Shown piece by piece: positions 47,445-57,290 of a stretch of DNA of 64,000 bases. The DNA comes from a virus. The stretch covers positions 1 through 64,000 of the IMG/VR virus record IMGVR_UViG_3300047374_000556; one strand, 5' to 3'. A model generated the notes under the pieces. That model was not told where the DNA came from. It saw only the letters and a program-made list of their open reading frames with translations, and made no database searches. Made by a program: the position numbers and the translations under genes. Each line of letters starts with the position of its first letter. Within the stretch, counting starts at the first letter, position 1.

Positions 47445-48604
47445 TTACTTTTTGAAATAATTCTATAATGATCTGATTCTGACCAAAATAAATCGCTATC
47501 TATGATTTTATTTACTCCAGTAGAACTTTCTACGTCGTTTACGGCATGCTCAATGGAAGGGTATTTTTTCCCATTTGAGAAGATCAGTTTGCCAGAATAA
47601 AAAAACAGATCTTTATTGTTTAAAACATCATCGCCAGGTTTCTTTTGAGATAAAACTTCAACATTCCAGTCAAAATAGTGCAATCTAAGTTTTTCTATAA
47701 ACTCAGTTGTTTTTCTGAATAAACTAATGTTTATGCCGAATTTTTTAATAGTTTTAAAATACTGTTGATTTTCTGAGATAACTTCTTCACTACAATCATC
47801 TGGTATTTGAAAATGGATAACCTGCAAAGAACTTTTAATGGCATTAATTAAATTTAAATCTATCTTTCTATCTGTAATCAAATTGACCTTACGACCTGAG
47901 GCCCAAGAAGGAATGTGATCATCTGATTCTTCATAGTCCGCTCTAATTGTAATAAATGAATTTTTCAGAAAATCAGGGTTCGGCGAAAAATTAGGTATTA
48001 CTTCAAAAATTTTGTTGTCATAAAGTTGACCTATAAATTGTGTATTTTGATCGCTTTCAAATGGAATTTTCAACCTTTTAAGTATAGCGTTTGCTATATC
48101 TTCAGGCTTAATTTGATCAATTGATTTCTCTAACTCTTTAGAGGAATAAGAAAATTTTTCTGTTTCACACAAAATATCAAATTTATCCTTGTTCCAGAAG
48201 GGCGCGGTGCAGGAGGGAGGGATCGGCCCGAATAAAAGCACTCCTGGAGTGTTAAAATGCGATGCAATGTTTGAATAAAAAATGTCAGAACCTATGAATA
48301 ATTCAGATCTATTAATTATATAAGCTCCTTGATGTCTAGTCTGTATATGTCGGAAATCTTCACAGCTTGGTAGTAGCTGGTCTTTGGGTGAACCTATTTG
48401 GATGATTTTAATATTAGATTTGTCAAGATAAGGTTTGATTATATCAAATACGTCAGACCAATAAGAATAATTAAATGAACTGATAGAATGGTCATTATTA
48501 ATACATATAAACTTATCACAAGCTACTGGGATAAAGTCTTCCTGGATGAATGCCTCTGCAGATTTAATTCCGCAATTAAGAGAAAAGTGTTCAAGTATGT
48601 GCAT
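47441..48604 (-). CDS. GT9 heptosyltransferase-like C-terminal piece with extra domain
   Basis: A 387-residue frame. The first 180 residues read as the C-terminal half of a GT9-like transferase (KIIQIGSPKDQLLP, AYIINRSELFIGSDIFYSNIASHFNTPGVLLFGPIPPSCTAPFW), continuing the GT9 N-terminal half that ends the upstream gene. The rest is an uncharacterised alpha-beta region. The ATG overlaps the end of the previous frame by 14 bases (+1 frame relation), so the two may be one coupled or shifted product. Confidence 0.65.
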   Translation of the reverse strand: MHILEHFSLNCGIKSAEAFIQEDFIPVACDKFICINNDHSISSFNYSYWSDVFDIIKPYLDKSNIKIIQIGSPKDQLLPSCEDFRHIQTRHQGAYIINRSELFIGSDIFYSNIASHFNTPGVLLFGPIPPSCTAPFWNKDKFDILCETEKFSYSSKELEKSIDQIKPEDIANAILKRLKIPFESDQNTQFIGQLYDNKIFEVIPNFSPNPDFLKNSFITIRADYEESDDHIPSWASGRKVNLITDRKIDLNLINAIKSSLQVIHFQIPDDCSEEVISENQQYFKTIKKFGINISLFRKTTEFIEKLRLHYFDWNVEVLSQKKPGDDVLNNKDLFFYSGKLIFSNGKKYPSIEHAVNDVESSTGVNKIIDSDLFWSESDHYRIISKSN

Positions 48605-50501
48605 ATTCTGTTTTATATTCTATTTTATCTCTTCCTTGATGACAATAGCGAAATGCTCCTGAAGAAGCATCTGATGGATAATAGACTACATCAAAGAAAT
48701 TCTCGCCTTCCCTTTTCTTTTCCAGAGAAATACAATCAAAAAGATCTTCCGAGACGGGTAGGCTTTTATATATATGAGGATTACCCTTAAGTATATCTAG
48801 GCTATTTTCAGGGGCAAAGAAATATATATTATGATCTGCGTACAGTCTCTTTATTGAAGGTAGTAAGGATGTGCAGAGAAATGTTTCTGTAGCGTTTTCA
48901 TTTACGACTATAGCAATTTTTTTAGAAGTATCTTCTCGTAGGATCCTATCAAGAGAATCCACAATTTCTTGGTTTTCTTTATTTGCTACCGAAATGAAGT
49001 AGTTGTGAATACTTTCTCTTGAGCCTCCCTGCTGTATCTTTGCCATCCAATGCTTGATACCGTCATCGTTTTCATCAACATCTCTTATTAAAATATTTTT
49101 ATAGAGATCTATAAGCCATTCTAGATTATCTTCTATTTTTTGTAATGGATAATTGTTGTTTCTTTTTTTGTTATGAGGCTTGATGTCAAAATTATATTCA
49201 ATTTCAGGACAAGAATCAATAAACTCTTCTACTTGCCTTCCTATGACTTCTATTGAAAAGTTTTTTAAGACAAACTCACGGGCAATTTTACCTTTTTGCT
49301 CTAAGTCTTTTTCATTCATTTTATAAACTTTATTTAATTGTTTATAAATACTGAAAGGATCTGTGGTAGCTTTGATAAATTGTGTGCCAGGCTCTCGATA
49401 TTCTTTCCAGTTGAGTGGCAAACCTCCACTTTCTTCAGTACAACAGTCTTCCCCGCAACTATAGTTAGTTACTAAAGTAATTAATTCAGTTAATTTAGCT
49501 TCTTGAATCGGAATCTCTTGCCCGCCAGATGTAAAAGGGTGACAATAGACATCCATTAAATTATAAACTTGATTTAATTGATCTTCTGACACACCAGCAT
49601 TAACGCTAGTAGTATTTTGTGTTTTTTCTGAACCACAAAACTTACAATTTTGTTGTTGACCTACAAATGTTTTGACTTCATAATTTTTACATTTAGAGCA
49701 ATAGTAAGTGGTTAAAACTAATGATGGGTCTATTTCCTTCTCTTTTAAAAGCCTAGGAATGTCCCAGCCTTCTGACCAGTTTGTGTGCAGTAAAAGCTTA
49801 GCTTTGGATTCAGGATTTTTATCTCTGAATATTTTAAAACCATCTAATAGATTGGGAACGCTTTTGCGGAGTTGGTTTCTAAATACAAAGCCTATAATGA
49901 ATTCTTTTTCGTCTATCCCGAATGCAGACCTTAGTTTTAGCTTATCATTTTTATTTAATTTAAAAAATTGATTTGTTTCTAAAGAACCTCTTATCATTTT
50001 GACGTGACCGTGCCCAAGCTCTTTCATAGCCTTTTCCGCAAAAGAAGCCCAAACAAAATAGTTTTTAATTCTAGGAGCAGCGCTAACTGCTTCAGGTAGA
50101 ATAGGTAAACTGTCAAGGGTTGTCCAAACTGCATGATTAATTTTATCCCACCAAGGCTTTTCCCAGTAGCCACTAAAGGCCCATATATCTTCTATCCCTA
50201 TGTAAACATCAGGTTTTTCTTTTTCTATAACTTCGTCTATCATGATGCCCCCGTAACCTAGCTGACGTTTTAACTTGGGGTCTCTTGAGGCTTTTTGAGT
50301 AGCTATATCGCTATCAGGCGCAGAGCCATATGTTTTCCATGGCATTTTAGATAAAGTAGGGTCTGACCACTTTCTACCGTTAGCAAACTCTATTAATTCA
50401 TACTTACCTGTCTTTTGCAAAAAGATTAATAAATTTTTAGTATGTTTGCCGAAACCTGTAAAGGCTTTTGAGTGATTGCTGTGAATTAGAACTTTCTTCA
50501 T
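48591..50501 (-). CDS. GT4-type glycosyltransferase with zinc-ribbon insert, DUF4214-like and GT9 N-terminal parts
   Basis: A 636-residue multidomain protein. Residues 1-400 are GT4-like (LIHSNHSKAFTGFGKHTKNLLIFL, VFRNQLRKSVPNLLDGFKIF, DVYCHPFTSGGQEIPIQEAKL) with a CSKC...CKFC zinc ribbon inserted. Around residue 465 is a DUF4214-like helix pair (WLIDLYKNILIRDVDENDDGIKHWMAKIQQGG). The C-terminus (KKIAIVVNENATETFLCTSLLPSIKRLY) opens a GT9 fold that appears to continue in the next frame. An LPS- or capsule-type enzyme is likely. Confidence 0.7.
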   Translation of the reverse strand: MKKVLIHSNHSKAFTGFGKHTKNLLIFLQKTGKYELIEFANGRKWSDPTLSKMPWKTYGSAPDSDIATQKASRDPKLKRQLGYGGIMIDEVIEKEKPDVYIGIEDIWAFSGYWEKPWWDKINHAVWTTLDSLPILPEAVSAAPRIKNYFVWASFAEKAMKELGHGHVKMIRGSLETNQFFKLNKNDKLKLRSAFGIDEKEFIIGFVFRNQLRKSVPNLLDGFKIFRDKNPESKAKLLLHTNWSEGWDIPRLLKEKEIDPSLVLTTYYCSKCKNYEVKTFVGQQQNCKFCGSEKTQNTTSVNAGVSEDQLNQVYNLMDVYCHPFTSGGQEIPIQEAKLTELITLVTNYSCGEDCCTEESGGLPLNWKEYREPGTQFIKATTDPFSIYKQLNKVYKMNEKDLEQKGKIAREFVLKNFSIEVIGRQVEEFIDSCPEIEYNFDIKPHNKKRNNNYPLQKIEDNLEWLIDLYKNILIRDVDENDDGIKHWMAKIQQGGSRESIHNYFISVANKENQEIVDSLDRILREDTSKKIAIVVNENATETFLCTSLLPSIKRLYADHNIYFFAPENSLDILKGNPHIYKSLPVSEDLFDCISLEKKREGENFFDVVYYPSDASSGAFRYCHQGRDKIEYKTEYAHT

Positions 50502-51070
50502 TAAAAAGGAGGATCTTCAGATAAATTTTCAGTTGGAGTAGCGGATGATTTATTTTTGTCTAAATTTTCTGCTTTTGATTTAAAGAAATCAATCAAATAA
50601 TTTTTTAAAAACTCTTCAATTACCCTAACTTCTCCTGGCTCAATTGAAATTTTAAAACTTTGATTCCCATTTCTTGTAATTGTTAAACCGAAGGCGCTTA
50701 CTGTAACGCTTGTTTCATCGAAAGTTTTGCTTTTAGGATTGTATTTAGAAATTTTTCTTTGCTTGTCCCATGGTGTGAATTTAATCACTGTTTGGTTATC
50801 ATCAAATTTATGAAAAGTTGAATACTCCACCCGATCCTTTATTGAGTTTAAGATTTCGCCACACTCAAATTCGTTTAACTTAATATTGATTGTTTTGTCG
50901 GGGTTTTTTGCATTCTCGCTAAAAGAGCCTAGCTTTCTAGAGTCGTCCCAGCTATGCTGTTGAATTGCGCCTATGTAAAGGGCAGGTACATTATATTTGC
51001 CTGAGCCAATTCTTAAATTAACTGCAGTTCCAGTGTTTTTACTGTTTGGTTTATAAAGGGCTATGCTCAT
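50501..51070 (-). CDS. ssDNA-binding-like protein with SSB-type acidic tip
   Basis: A 189-residue protein. The body (VNLRIGSGKYNVPALYIGAIQQHSW, GEILNSIKDRVEYSTFHKFDDNQTVIKFTPW, FGLTITRNGNQSFKISIEPGEVRVIEEFLK) resembles the PC4/whirly-like fold that binds single strands. The end NLSEDPPF is like the SSB tip that recruits replication partners. It is encoded between glycosyltransferases and the replisome, and preceded by a TATATAATAATTC box with TTGAAT 16 bases upstream. A replisome SSB role is inferred. Confidence 0.6.
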   Translation of the reverse strand: MSIALYKPNSKNTGTAVNLRIGSGKYNVPALYIGAIQQHSWDDSRKLGSFSENAKNPDKTINIKLNEFECGEILNSIKDRVEYSTFHKFDDNQTVIKFTPWDKQRKISKYNPKSKTFDETSVTVSAFGLTITRNGNQSFKISIEPGEVRVIEEFLKNYLIDFFKSKAENLDKNKSSATPTENLSEDPPF

Positions 51071-51110
51071 GAATTATTATATATAGAAATATAAAAAATT
51101 CAATACATAA

Positions 51111-52268
51111 TTAACCGTATAAAAGTAATTCTTGCAGAGGGATATCGTCCGCGTTTTGAATATATTCAAATTGTTTTTTATGAGAAAATTCTGGAGATTT
51201 AATAATATTTAAAAACCTGTCCTTGAGGTATTTTAATTCAGAGCTTCTAGATCGGAATTTTAACAATGCATTTGATTGAAATAAGGCGACTGGCGGAAAA
51301 TTATTTTCATAAATGAGTAATAAAATTCTTTGAACTGTATTTAAGAACCTAATATCAACAGAAAAGTCAATTTCAACTCCAGCAATTTTTTCATAAACTT
51401 TTTTAATTTCAGAGAAGCTATCTCTTGAGAAGCTACTATGGTAGTCATCTTCTTCTAGAGATAGCCTGTGATATATTGACAGTAAATCAATAGCAGGAGG
51501 AGCTATTATTGATTTATGAAAATTTATAAATTTAAATTTCTCTTTTGAGTTTGGCTCAAACAAAACAGAAGACTTGCATAAATTATTATGGCACAGAACA
51601 AATTCCTTCTTATCTAATTTCGAACATATATCCAAGCAGCTATCTTTACATTTTAAAATGAAATCATAAAAAGCGGGATCCGAGTCTGACTGAAAAACAA
51701 AATCAAATAAATTTTCTTCTTCAAACAAAACGTTTTCGAAAAAATCGGAAATAAAAATATCTTCATACCGCGAAACGGATATGTTATTTTTTAGTTTGTG
51801 CAGTAATAGTAATCTCTCTAGTAAAATTTCTTTATGATTTGCCCACCAAAAATCAGGATTTGTTCCATTTAAATTGTTATTAACACCTTCTACGGTAGTA
51901 AACAAAAAATTTACGTCAGAGCCATCTTGTAGTTCTCCATAGTATAAAAGTTCAGGAGAAACATCTAAATCTTTAAGACCTTTTAATATAACTGATTCTT
52001 TTTTAATATCTGCCCCATCTGATACTAGGGAAAATTTACCCAGATATGAAGGTTTTTCGGGTTTCGAAAAGAAAACTGTAAGATAAGTTTTATTGGTGGT
52101 AGGCGCAGAAATTCTAAAACCTTGTTCGTCTAAAAATCTAATTTCTTTAGGTAGCTCGTTATTTTCAAAGTTTGACTTAAATATTTCGAAATATTCATTT
52201 ACAAAATTATGGGAGTCTGGTTCATACTCCTCTTGAAATGTTTTAATATAGTTTAATTCCTCTTCCAT
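51111..52268 (-). CDS. aminoglycoside-phosphotransferase-fold pseudokinase
   Basis: A 385-residue protein with APH/choline-kinase order: KKESVILKGLKDLDVSPELLYYGEL in the N-lobe, then LCHNNLCKSSVLFEPNSKEKFKFINFHKSIIAPPAIDLLSIYHRL. The catalytic-loop HxD of the family is HNN here, and the second metal Asp (DxE/DWE) is INFH, so it is probably inactive and may bind a nucleotide or small molecule. It starts 26 bases inside the end of the ClpC-like gene. Confidence 0.6.
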   Translation of the reverse strand: MEEELNYIKTFQEEYEPDSHNFVNEYFEIFKSNFENNELPKEIRFLDEQGFRISAPTTNKTYLTVFFSKPEKPSYLGKFSLVSDGADIKKESVILKGLKDLDVSPELLYYGELQDGSDVNFLFTTVEGVNNNLNGTNPDFWWANHKEILLERLLLLHKLKNNISVSRYEDIFISDFFENVLFEEENLFDFVFQSDSDPAFYDFILKCKDSCLDICSKLDKKEFVLCHNNLCKSSVLFEPNSKEKFKFINFHKSIIAPPAIDLLSIYHRLSLEEDDYHSSFSRDSFSEIKKVYEKIAGVEIDFSVDIRFLNTVQRILLLIYENNFPPVALFQSNALLKFRSRSSELKYLKDRFLNIIKSPEFSHKKQFEYIQNADDIPLQELLLYG

Positions 52269-54690
52269 TTTTCGTAGTGGTAATATTGATTTTCTTTTGT
52301 TGGTAATTTTTAAGTATAAAGTCAGATAGAGGGTTTTGTAGCTCGTTTTTTAATGTTCTTGATATAAATCTTGCTCCATATTTTTTATCAAAATTTAAAT
52401 TATATAAATACTCTAAAGCTTTTTCGTCTACATTGATTTGTATTTTAGAATGCTTAAGCATTGATTTAATTTTAGATATTTCTATATTTATAATTGATTT
52501 AAAGTCATCGTCCTTCAATTGATTGAATACTATAATTTCATCGAACCTATTGATTAGTTCTGGCCTCATTGATTTTTCTAAATCTTTAATAGCCAAAGAC
52601 TCTGCACTTTCTGGGGAAGACATAAAACCTAATGATTTATTTTCTATTATTTTTTCAGAGCCGATATTGCTGGTCGCAATAACAATAGACTTCGAGAAAT
52701 CTGCAGAATATCCAGTATTATCAGTTAAAGATCCCTCTTCTAGAATTTGTAATAGGATATTCAAGACATCGGGATGAGCTTTTTCTATCTCGTCAAAAAG
52801 AACAACTGCATGAGGGTTTGCTCTCAATTTTTCAACTAACCCTCCTCCTTCTTCATAGCCTACATAACCAGGAGCTGATCCTATAAATTTAGATATTGAA
52901 TTTTTTTCAGAGTATTCTGACATATCTATCGAAATAAAAGAATCTTTTGATTGAAATAAGTGAGATGAAAGAAGTTTTGAAAGATAAGTTTTACCCACTC
53001 CTGTAGACCCTAAAAATAAAAATGATCCCAAAGGTTTATTGGGCTCTTTTAATCCACATAAATTACGCTTTAAGCAATTGGACAAAGATTTTATTGCATC
53101 TTTCTGGTTAATTAATTTCCTAGATAAAAACCTATTTAATGATTTAGCTTTTTCTACGGTAGATTCATCCATATCTTTTATTGATACATTGCACTTTTCA
53201 GAAACTATATCAAGTATTTCTTTTTTAGAAATTATAGGTAAATTTTTTTCATAATCTTTGTCCCACTCTTTCAGCATTGACTCATACTTTTCGAAAAGTT
53301 CTTCAAGGTCTCCTGTCATAGATCCATTATGGAGATAGGAGGTGGAATCTATTCTCTCTGATATAGTTTTTTCTAAGTCTTTTATAGCGTCAGGTATATT
53401 GAAGTTTTTAATTTTACATTTTGATCCTGCATGATCTAGAATATCTATAGCCTTGTCTGGAAAATTTCCTTCATTTACATATTTTTCGGCTAGGTTAACG
53501 CAATAAGTTAAAGCTTCATCTCGGTACTTAACTTTGTGGTATTTTTCGTAAAACGGGCTAATGCCTTTGAGGATTTTGAGAGTCTCTTCTGTGGAAGGCT
53601 CATTTACTTTAATAGGATGAAATCGTCTAGACAGAGCTCCATCTTTCCTGATAGTTTTTTTGTATTCAGACAAAGTGGTGGCGCCGATGCAAGAGACTTC
53701 GCCCCTAGCTAAGGCTGGCTTTAGTATGTTACAGGCATCCATTGATCCTTCTGCACCACCTGCCCCGATAATAGTGTGTATTTCATCTATAAATAAAATA
53801 GAGTTTTTGAAATTCTTAAACTCATTTAATAATTTTTTGAGACGTTCTTCAAATTGACCTCTGTACTTTGTGCCAGCGACTAACAGCCCTAGATCTAGGG
53901 AAAATATACTTTTATTTAATAGAATATTTGGGCAAGTTTGATTTACTATTGAGGAGGCTAAACCTTCAATAATGGCAGTTTTACCAACCCCTGGCTCTCC
54001 TAGCAGTATAGGATTATTTTTATTTTTTCTACAAAGTATTTCGCATAGAACTTTAAGTTCTGCATCTTTACTAACTAACTTAGCGAACCCATCTTGCTCT
54101 GCAACTTTATTTAAATTTTTACAATATTTCTCAATTGCGGGATAGGATGATTGGGATTTATGCTTGGCGCTTGCAGAGCTTTCTTGGTTAACTGATGATT
54201 GGCTAGGGCTCCATCCGATATTATCAACTCCTGAGGCTAAAAATAACTGATTATGCAAAAGAACGTGAAACTCTTTATAGTTAATTTCAAGAGATTCTAA
54301 AACTGCAGAAGTTAGGGGGTCTTTTTGCTCTAGTATTGATATTAATAAGTGCTCTACCCCAACATAAGGATGCAACAGCTGCTCTGAAATTTCAATAGCT
54401 GAAAATATAACCTCTTTACAGTCTTTGGAGAAATGTATATTGAAAGTGCTATTCCTATCTATTGGTTTTACTTTTTGAAGATTTGCCGAAACGCAAGTAA
54501 TAGCTTCGTCAATGCTAATAGAGTAAGTGGCCAATAAATCAGGTATTACGCTAAATTGATTACTAAGAATACAAGAAAATAAATGAATTGGCTCTACTGA
54601 ATCATGCCTTAGTTTAGAGCATAATTTTTTAGATTCATTTATGATGGCTTGGCATCTTGGCGTAAAATTAGCTTGGGGTTCTGCGTTCAT
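52243..54690 (-). CDS. ClpC/ClpB-like AAA+ unfoldase with a ClpP-type loop
   Basis: An 815-residue Hsp100 protein: a double Clp-N domain (residues 1-150), AAA1 with Walker A GEPGVGKT, YRGQFEERL and ILFIDEIHT, a short middle region (about 100 residues shorter than ClpB), and AAA2 with GSTGVGKT and VVLFDEIEKAHPDV. After AAA2 an SLGF loop follows IATSNIGSEKII, as in ClpC proteins that dock to ClpP. So it may deliver substrates to the host ClpP. Preceded by a TATATAATAATATATC box. Confidence 0.88.
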   Translation of the reverse strand: MNAEPQANFTPRCQAIINESKKLCSKLRHDSVEPIHLFSCILSNQFSVIPDLLATYSISIDEAITCVSANLQKVKPIDRNSTFNIHFSKDCKEVIFSAIEISEQLLHPYVGVEHLLISILEQKDPLTSAVLESLEINYKEFHVLLHNQLFLASGVDNIGWSPSQSSVNQESSASAKHKSQSSYPAIEKYCKNLNKVAEQDGFAKLVSKDAELKVLCEILCRKNKNNPILLGEPGVGKTAIIEGLASSIVNQTCPNILLNKSIFSLDLGLLVAGTKYRGQFEERLKKLLNEFKNFKNSILFIDEIHTIIGAGGAEGSMDACNILKPALARGEVSCIGATTLSEYKKTIRKDGALSRRFHPIKVNEPSTEETLKILKGISPFYEKYHKVKYRDEALTYCVNLAEKYVNEGNFPDKAIDILDHAGSKCKIKNFNIPDAIKDLEKTISERIDSTSYLHNGSMTGDLEELFEKYESMLKEWDKDYEKNLPIISKKEILDIVSEKCNVSIKDMDESTVEKAKSLNRFLSRKLINQKDAIKSLSNCLKRNLCGLKEPNKPLGSFLFLGSTGVGKTYLSKLLSSHLFQSKDSFISIDMSEYSEKNSISKFIGSAPGYVGYEEGGGLVEKLRANPHAVVLFDEIEKAHPDVLNILLQILEEGSLTDNTGYSADFSKSIVIATSNIGSEKIIENKSLGFMSSPESAESLAIKDLEKSMRPELINRFDEIIVFNQLKDDDFKSIINIEISKIKSMLKHSKIQINVDEKALEYLYNLNFDKKYGARFISRTLKNELQNPLSDFILKNYQQKKINITTTKNGRGIKLY

Positions 54691-54713
54691 GATATATTAT
54701 TATATATTACACT

Positions 54714-57290
54714 CTATTTTAAATCACTAAGTTTCATGTAAATCTTGTCATCCATTATAGACATTCGATCTACAAATATTATGTCATCACTTTTTTCTCC
54801 TACTATAACAATAATATTATCTTTTTTAGGAGTGACTCCTCCAGAATCTTTATATTTAGTTAAATTAGGAGTTCTAAAATCACCTATCATTGCTTGGACT
54901 GAGCCGATTTCGTCATGTAAAGATAATTTGATATATTTATTTCCATTCCGACTCACTCCAGATAAAACATCTTCTACTACACATACCATTTTTACTCTTT
55001 CGCCTTTTTGAAAAGTTGAATGCTCATAGGTGTTGTAAAACCTGTTTTTGTCCGTACTGAATACTTTTTGTAGAGTTGTAGAATAGCTGTAACCCAACAA
55101 CTTTGTTTCAAAATACCAATTAGCAAACTGTTCGTAAGACTTGTTTTTTTCATAAATCTCTTTATATGGAGATAGTTTAGTCTTAAAGGTTTGAAATCTT
55201 TTTTCCGACATAATTGGTTTTCCATTGTCTCCGAGGAGGTTTTTTGATATACATGTTGATACTGCAGTTAGTATGTCGTAATCAAAGTCAGAGCCGATTT
55301 GTGTAAATAAACGCTTTTCTCTATCTGTTAAAATATTGAAGGCTTGTGCTTCAAGTACTGTGCGAGCTCTGGATTTATTTTCTGTATGCAAAGCCCCTGC
55401 CTGGATTAAACCACATAATATTCCAATATTAATTCCGCATTCTTTTGCGCATAAAAATAACTCAAACTTATTAGAAGTGTTTTCGTTTTCTTTGATGAAA
55501 GAGTTGATATTAGCTAAAGACTTATTACTTACCCCTTTAATACTATTTAATCCAAATCTTATATTGTCTTTCTCTATAGAGAATTCCATATTTGATCTTA
55601 TTAAATCAGGTTGTAAAAGTTGTATGTTGAAAAAGCTTAATTCTCTGGAAACTTTACTTATTTCTTCTTGTGGAGATGGTTCGTATTCCGTCATCTTTAA
55701 AAGGCTTAAGAAGAATTGTTTTGGGTGCTTAAATTTTAAATAAACTGTCCATGCTGCAAGAGTTGCATAGGATATAGAATGAGATTTATTAAAAGAGTAA
55801 TTTGCACTATCTTCTGCGACCTTCCACAAAACTTCTCCAATTTCTTCATCTAAATTCTTCTCTCGAATTTTTTCTGAAATTTTAGACTTCCATTGAGGCA
55901 TTTCTTTAACTTTCTTTTTTCCAACTATTCTCCTTAGCTGCTCTGCTTCATCAAGAGTGAATCCGACTTTAACGGCCATTTTCATTAATTGTTCTTGGTA
56001 AAGAGGTATACCGCCTGTATAATTCAATACTTCATCAAAAAATGGATGAACACTTTGAAAGTCACCTGTTCGAGTATAGTCCGAATAATTATCCATGAAC
56101 TCTAGAGCTCCTGGACGAGCAATGGCAACAACAGCACTGAGCTCCTCTAGGCTTGAGGGCTTAATTTTTCTACACACCCGAAAGTTTGTGTCGGCTTCGA
56201 TTTGAAATAAGCCATGTGGGTTTTCTAGATTCTTGAGTGGTTTAAAAATTGCTTTTGAATTTAGATCAATACTTTCTGGGGAAATATTTAACTGCTTACA
56301 AGTGTCATGAATAACTGTCAGTGTTCTCAATCCTAAGATATCGAATTTAACCATTAACTCTGCGACCCAATTCATATCATATCCTGTAACAAGAGCTCCG
56401 TCATTAGTCTTTTGGATGGGACAAGCTCTACTAATATCTTGATGGCAAATTGCTATACCTGAAGGATGGACTCCAGTATTTTTATTTAAACCTTCTATTT
56501 TCTTTGCAATTTTGAATATTTTTTCATTAGAATCTACCCATTCTTTAAATTTTTGAGATTCATTATAGGCATCTCTTAAAGGAGCTACTTCGCCAAATCT
56601 TTTAGGTATATAAGAGCTAACTAAATTTACGTCTTGTTCGGACAATTCTTTTACAATTTTGCCACATTCTTTAATACAAAGTTTTCCGCTTAATGTATTT
56701 AGTGTTAAAATCTTAGCGGTTCTGCCTGGGAATCTGTTTTCTATATAAGAAATAACGTCTTTTCTTCTTTCGTAGGAAATATCATTATCAATATCTGCTA
56801 ATAAGCTGCCATCTAAATACGTGACTCCATTTTTTTCAATTTTCTTAGCTCGACTCTCACTTACAAACCTCTCAAAAAATAAATCATATTTAACAGGATC
56901 AATATTAGTTACTCTGATTAAAAAAAGAACCAAAGATCCTGCAGCTGACCCTCTTCCTGGGCCTGTTGGGATATCGTTTTCGTGACAATAATTAAGAATG
57001 TCCCAATTTAATAAAATGTAATCAACGAACCCAAGCTTGTCTAGAATTTCTAACTCTGTTTTAGCTCTGTCATAATAGTCTTGCTTGTTCTTGAGTTTGT
57101 CTACACCTTTGTCCCTGACCCCCTTCCAGCACAAAGCCTTAAGGTAGTCTAGGTTTGAACAGTCAGGTTTACATTTAAGCTCTTTTTTTTGTTTCAAAGT
57201 GATATTGATCTCGGGAAGTTTTACTCCTGGATCAATACAGTCATCGTAGTTGGAAAAGTTTTCTTTAAATTTTAAATATCTATTTGCCAT
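54714..57290 (-). CDS. C-family DNA polymerase III alpha, polymerase core without PHP
   Basis: An 858-residue protein beginning in the polymerase part of DnaE-type enzymes: TGPGRGSAAGSLVLFLIRVTNIDPVKYDLFFERFVSES (palm), LADIDNDISYERR with the DxD metal Asp pair near residue 165, KFDILGLRTLTVIHD with the third Asp near residue 312, then LYQEQLMKMAVKVGFTLDEAEQLRRIVGKK. A C-terminal OB-like KMVCVVEDVLSGVSRNGNKYIKLSLHDEIGSVQAMI follows. The PHP and exonuclease domains lie in the next two genes upstream, so the polymerase is split. Confidence 0.9.
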   Translation of the reverse strand: MANRYLKFKENFSNYDDCIDPGVKLPEINITLKQKKELKCKPDCSNLDYLKALCWKGVRDKGVDKLKNKQDYYDRAKTELEILDKLGFVDYILLNWDILNYCHENDIPTGPGRGSAAGSLVLFLIRVTNIDPVKYDLFFERFVSESRAKKIEKNGVTYLDGSLLADIDNDISYERRKDVISYIENRFPGRTAKILTLNTLSGKLCIKECGKIVKELSEQDVNLVSSYIPKRFGEVAPLRDAYNESQKFKEWVDSNEKIFKIAKKIEGLNKNTGVHPSGIAICHQDISRACPIQKTNDGALVTGYDMNWVAELMVKFDILGLRTLTVIHDTCKQLNISPESIDLNSKAIFKPLKNLENPHGLFQIEADTNFRVCRKIKPSSLEELSAVVAIARPGALEFMDNYSDYTRTGDFQSVHPFFDEVLNYTGGIPLYQEQLMKMAVKVGFTLDEAEQLRRIVGKKKVKEMPQWKSKISEKIREKNLDEEIGEVLWKVAEDSANYSFNKSHSISYATLAAWTVYLKFKHPKQFFLSLLKMTEYEPSPQEEISKVSRELSFFNIQLLQPDLIRSNMEFSIEKDNIRFGLNSIKGVSNKSLANINSFIKENENTSNKFELFLCAKECGINIGILCGLIQAGALHTENKSRARTVLEAQAFNILTDREKRLFTQIGSDFDYDILTAVSTCISKNLLGDNGKPIMSEKRFQTFKTKLSPYKEIYEKNKSYEQFANWYFETKLLGYSYSTTLQKVFSTDKNRFYNTYEHSTFQKGERVKMVCVVEDVLSGVSRNGNKYIKLSLHDEIGSVQAMIGDFRTPNLTKYKDSGGVTPKKDNIIVIVGEKSDDIIFVDRMSIMDDKIYMKLSDLK

